Positions 7,503-8,845 of a stretch of 8,845 nucleotides of DNA are shown here, piece by piece (position 1 is the first letter of the stretch; the number at the start of each line of letters is the position of its first letter). A program made the translations under genes and the position numbers. This DNA is from a bacterium (GTDB lineage: Bacteria; Thermosulfidibacterota; Thermosulfidibacteria; Thermosulfidibacterales; Thermosulfidibacteraceae), in contig JALVZS010000120.1 of the NCBI GenBank assembly GCA_027022065.1, positions 1 through 8,845 on the forward strand, written 5' to 3'. Under the pieces are notes generated by a model. The model made no database searches, was not told the DNA's origin, and worked only from the letters and a program-made list of their open reading frames with translations.

Positions 7503-8191
7503 AGACCAAATACATGTTCAACCGCATATCCAAATGGTACGATTTCTTAAACCACCTTTTAAGTTTTGGTCAGGACATCCTCTGGAGGAGAAGGGCGGTT
7601 TCAAGGCTTCTGGAGGAAAGGGGAAGTGTCTTTCTTGATGTAGCAACGGGCACGGGGGATGTCGCCTTTGAGATACTGAGGCAGAAGCCCTCCTCTTTGG
7701 TTTACGGACTTGATCCTGCATGTGGAATGCTCAAAGTGGCAAGGGAAAAGGCCCTTAAAAAGGGTAAAAGACTTCTACTTATTTCTGGAGAGGGGGAGAA
7801 CCTTCCCTTTCCAGATGGGAGTCTGGATGGGATAACCATCGCCTTTGGCATAAGGAATGTTGAAAACAGGGCCAAAGCGCTTTCGGAGTTCTTTCGAGTG
7901 CTGAAGCCCGGAGGGGTGCTCGTGATCCTGGAGTTCTCAAAGCCAAGAGGGCTTTTCGGCGTGGTTTATGAATTTTACTTCAACGTGCTGCTTCCCCTTA
8001 TAGGATGGATCGTTTCCGGAGATAGAGAGGCCTACTCCTATCTTCCCGCCTCCGTTGCGAGGTTTCCTGAGCCCTGCGAGTTTGCAGAAGAAATCATTAA
8101 GGCGGGATTCAGAGCGGTCCTATTTGAGCCATACACCATGGGTATATGCTACTGCTACAAAGCCCTTAAGGGAGAGGGAGATGGCATTTAG
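7499..8191 (+). CDS. ubiE: Demethylmenaquinone/ubiquinone C-methyltransferase UbiE (MenG)
   Basis: A class I SAM-dependent methyltransferase that methylates the ring of a prenylated quinone precursor. The first half has the family pattern [20 protein letters not shown], then the SAM-binding motif DVATGTGD (47-54). AFGIRNV (115-121) and RVLKPGG (133-139) follow, then the UbiE signature [17 protein letters not shown] (174-190). The start is uncertain. TTG at 7499 is preferred because it forms a TTGA overlap with the cfa stop and has GGAG six bases upstream, giving 230 residues. TTG at 7487 (234 residues) has no room for a ribosome-binding site. ATG at 7514 (225 residues) would begin exactly at MFNRIS. 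ubiD overlaps the 3' end by 11 nt, so the two are probably co-translated. Because ubiquinone is rare in deep-branching thermophiles, a naphthoquinone substrate (menaquinone or a thio derivative) is more likely. Confidence 0.93.
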   Translation: MKTKYMFNRISKWYDFLNHLLSFGQDILWRRRAVSRLLEERGSVFLDVATGTGDVAFEILRQKPSSLVYGLDPACGMLKVAREKALKKGKRLLLISGEGENLPFPDGSLDGITIAFGIRNVENRAKALSEFFRVLKPGGVLVILEFSKPRGLFGVVYEFYFNVLLPLIGWIVSGDREAYSYLPASVARFPEPCEFAEEIIKAGFRAVLFEPYTMGICYCYKALKGEGDGI

Positions 8192-8845
8192 GGATCTTCA
8201 TCACTTTTTGGAGGAGCTTGAGAAGAGAGGTGAGCTGAAGAGGATAAAGGTTGAGGTTGATCCAGAGCTGGAGATAACGGAGATAGCCGACAGGGTCATT
8301 AGAAGGGGAGGGCCTGCACTTTTGTTTGAAAAGGTCAAGGGCTCAAACATTCCCCTTGTTATAAATCTCTTCGGCACCATGGAGAGAACCTGCTTTGCCC
8401 TGGGCGTAAACAGTCTTGATGAGCTTTCCGAAAGGGTGAGGGAACTCCTTGAGCCCGAGGTGCCCTCCACGTTCTTTGAGAAGATAAAGATGCTTCCCAA
8501 GCTGAAAAGGCTTGCCGACTTCTTCCCAAAGGTGGTGAAGAAAGCGAAGTGCAAAGAGATTGTGCTTAAAGGGGAAGAAGTGGATCTGTTCAAGCTTCCC
8601 ATAATGAAGTGCTGGCCACTGGACGGCGGAAGGTACATAACGCTTCCCCTTGTGTTTACAAAAGACCCTGAAACGGGCCAGAGAAACTGCGGCATGTACA
8701 GGATGCAGGTGTTTGACAGGAAAACCACCGGGATGCACTGGCACGTCCATAAGGATGGGGCAAGGCACTTCAAGAAAGCAGAAAGCATGGGGAAGGATCT
8801 TCCTGTGGCCGTGGCTTTGGGTTGCGATCCTGCGGTGATATACGC
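8181..8845 (+). CDS. ubiD: UbiD-family prenylated-FMN decarboxylase, N-terminal part (runs off right edge)
   Basis: UbiD-family enzymes use prenylated FMN (made by UbiX) to remove a ring carboxylate, in quinone synthesis typically from a prenylated hydroxybenzoate or, in the futalosine route, a dihydroxynaphthoate derivative. The visible 221 codons begin [22 protein letters not shown] and include ITEIADRVIRRGGPALLFE (32-50), the UbiD N-terminal domain. The cofactor-binding region follows as RNCGMYRMQVF (168-178, with N169 and R174 as expected prFMN contacts) and MHWHVHKDGARHF (185-197). The catalytic Glu/Arg region and C terminus lie outside the window. The ATG is inside the end of ubiE, with AAGGGAG (8168-8174) six bases upstream. 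The adjacency to ubiE supports consecutive decarboxylation and methylation of the same quinone precursor. Every arginine codon in the fragment is AGA or AGG. Confidence 0.93.
   Translation, partial: MAFRDLHHFLEELEKRGELKRIKVEVDPELEITEIADRVIRRGGPALLFEKVKGSNIPLVINLFGTMERTCFALGVNSLDELSERVRELLEPEVPSTFFEKIKMLPKLKRLADFFPKVVKKAKCKEIVLKGEEVDLFKLPIMKCWPLDGGRYITLPLVFTKDPETGQRNCGMYRMQVFDRKTTGMHWHVHKDGARHFKKAESMGKDLPVAVALGCDPAVIY

Noticed and set aside
8163-8172. Ten-base palindrome CCCTTAAGGG before ubiD
   Set aside because: It lies within ubiE coding sequence, and the hairpin would have only three pairs; chance is a sufficient explanation.
8201-8788. 195-codon open frame on the minus strand opposite ubiD
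   Set aside because: The Ser/Phe-rich translation is what results from reading opposite Lys/Glu-rich codons; UbiD motifs on the plus strand explain the region.

Overview
The window looks like chromosomal housekeeping DNA from a thermophilic bacterium, most likely of the Aquificae/Aquificaceae type. This assignment is an inference. All 15 arginine codons in the ubiD fragment are AGA/AGG, isoleucine is mostly ATA, and the proteins are rich in Lys and Glu. Genes are packed with 1-11 nt overlaps or very short gaps. A cyclopropane fatty acid synthase beside quinone genes also fits the cyclopropane lipids and unusual naphthoquinones known from that group. No single marker in the window proves the taxon, and a database search would be needed to confirm it. 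There is no sign of phage, insertion sequence, CRISPR, tRNA or rRNA.

Layout: two divergent gene strings leave a 57-nt intergenic region (4484-4540). The leftward string, in transcription order, is era (4483-3644), an MscS-family channel with a long periplasmic coiled-coil region (3647-1503), xerD (1499-657), a small multi-span membrane protein resembling DUF996 (660-169), and the 5' part of alr, which runs off the left edge (169-1). Junctions are GTGA overlap, 3-nt gap, ATGA overlap and TGATG overlap, so this is very probably one operon with translational coupling.

The rightward string is a fused ferritin-like/VIT1 iron transporter (4541-5407), an ECHDC3-like crotonase-fold protein (5418-6188), cyclopropane-fatty-acyl-phospholipid synthase (6216-7502), ubiE/menG (about 7499-8191) and the 5' part of ubiD (8181 to the right edge). 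Gaps are 10 nt, 27 nt, TTGA overlap and 11-nt overlap, again indicating one operon.

Functionally, the left operon mixes ribosome maturation (Era), osmotic protection (MscS), chromosome dimer resolution (XerD) and peptidoglycan precursor supply (Alr). The right operon has a membrane/respiration theme: iron efflux or storage, acyl-chain modification, and the decarboxylation and methylation steps of quinone synthesis. No clear novel system was found. The points most worth a second look are a GC-rich hairpin that would sequester the cfa ribosome-binding site, a crotonase lacking both canonical catalytic glutamates, the possible substrate of the ubiE/ubiD pair if the host makes menathioquinone, and a divergent, C-terminally short Era.
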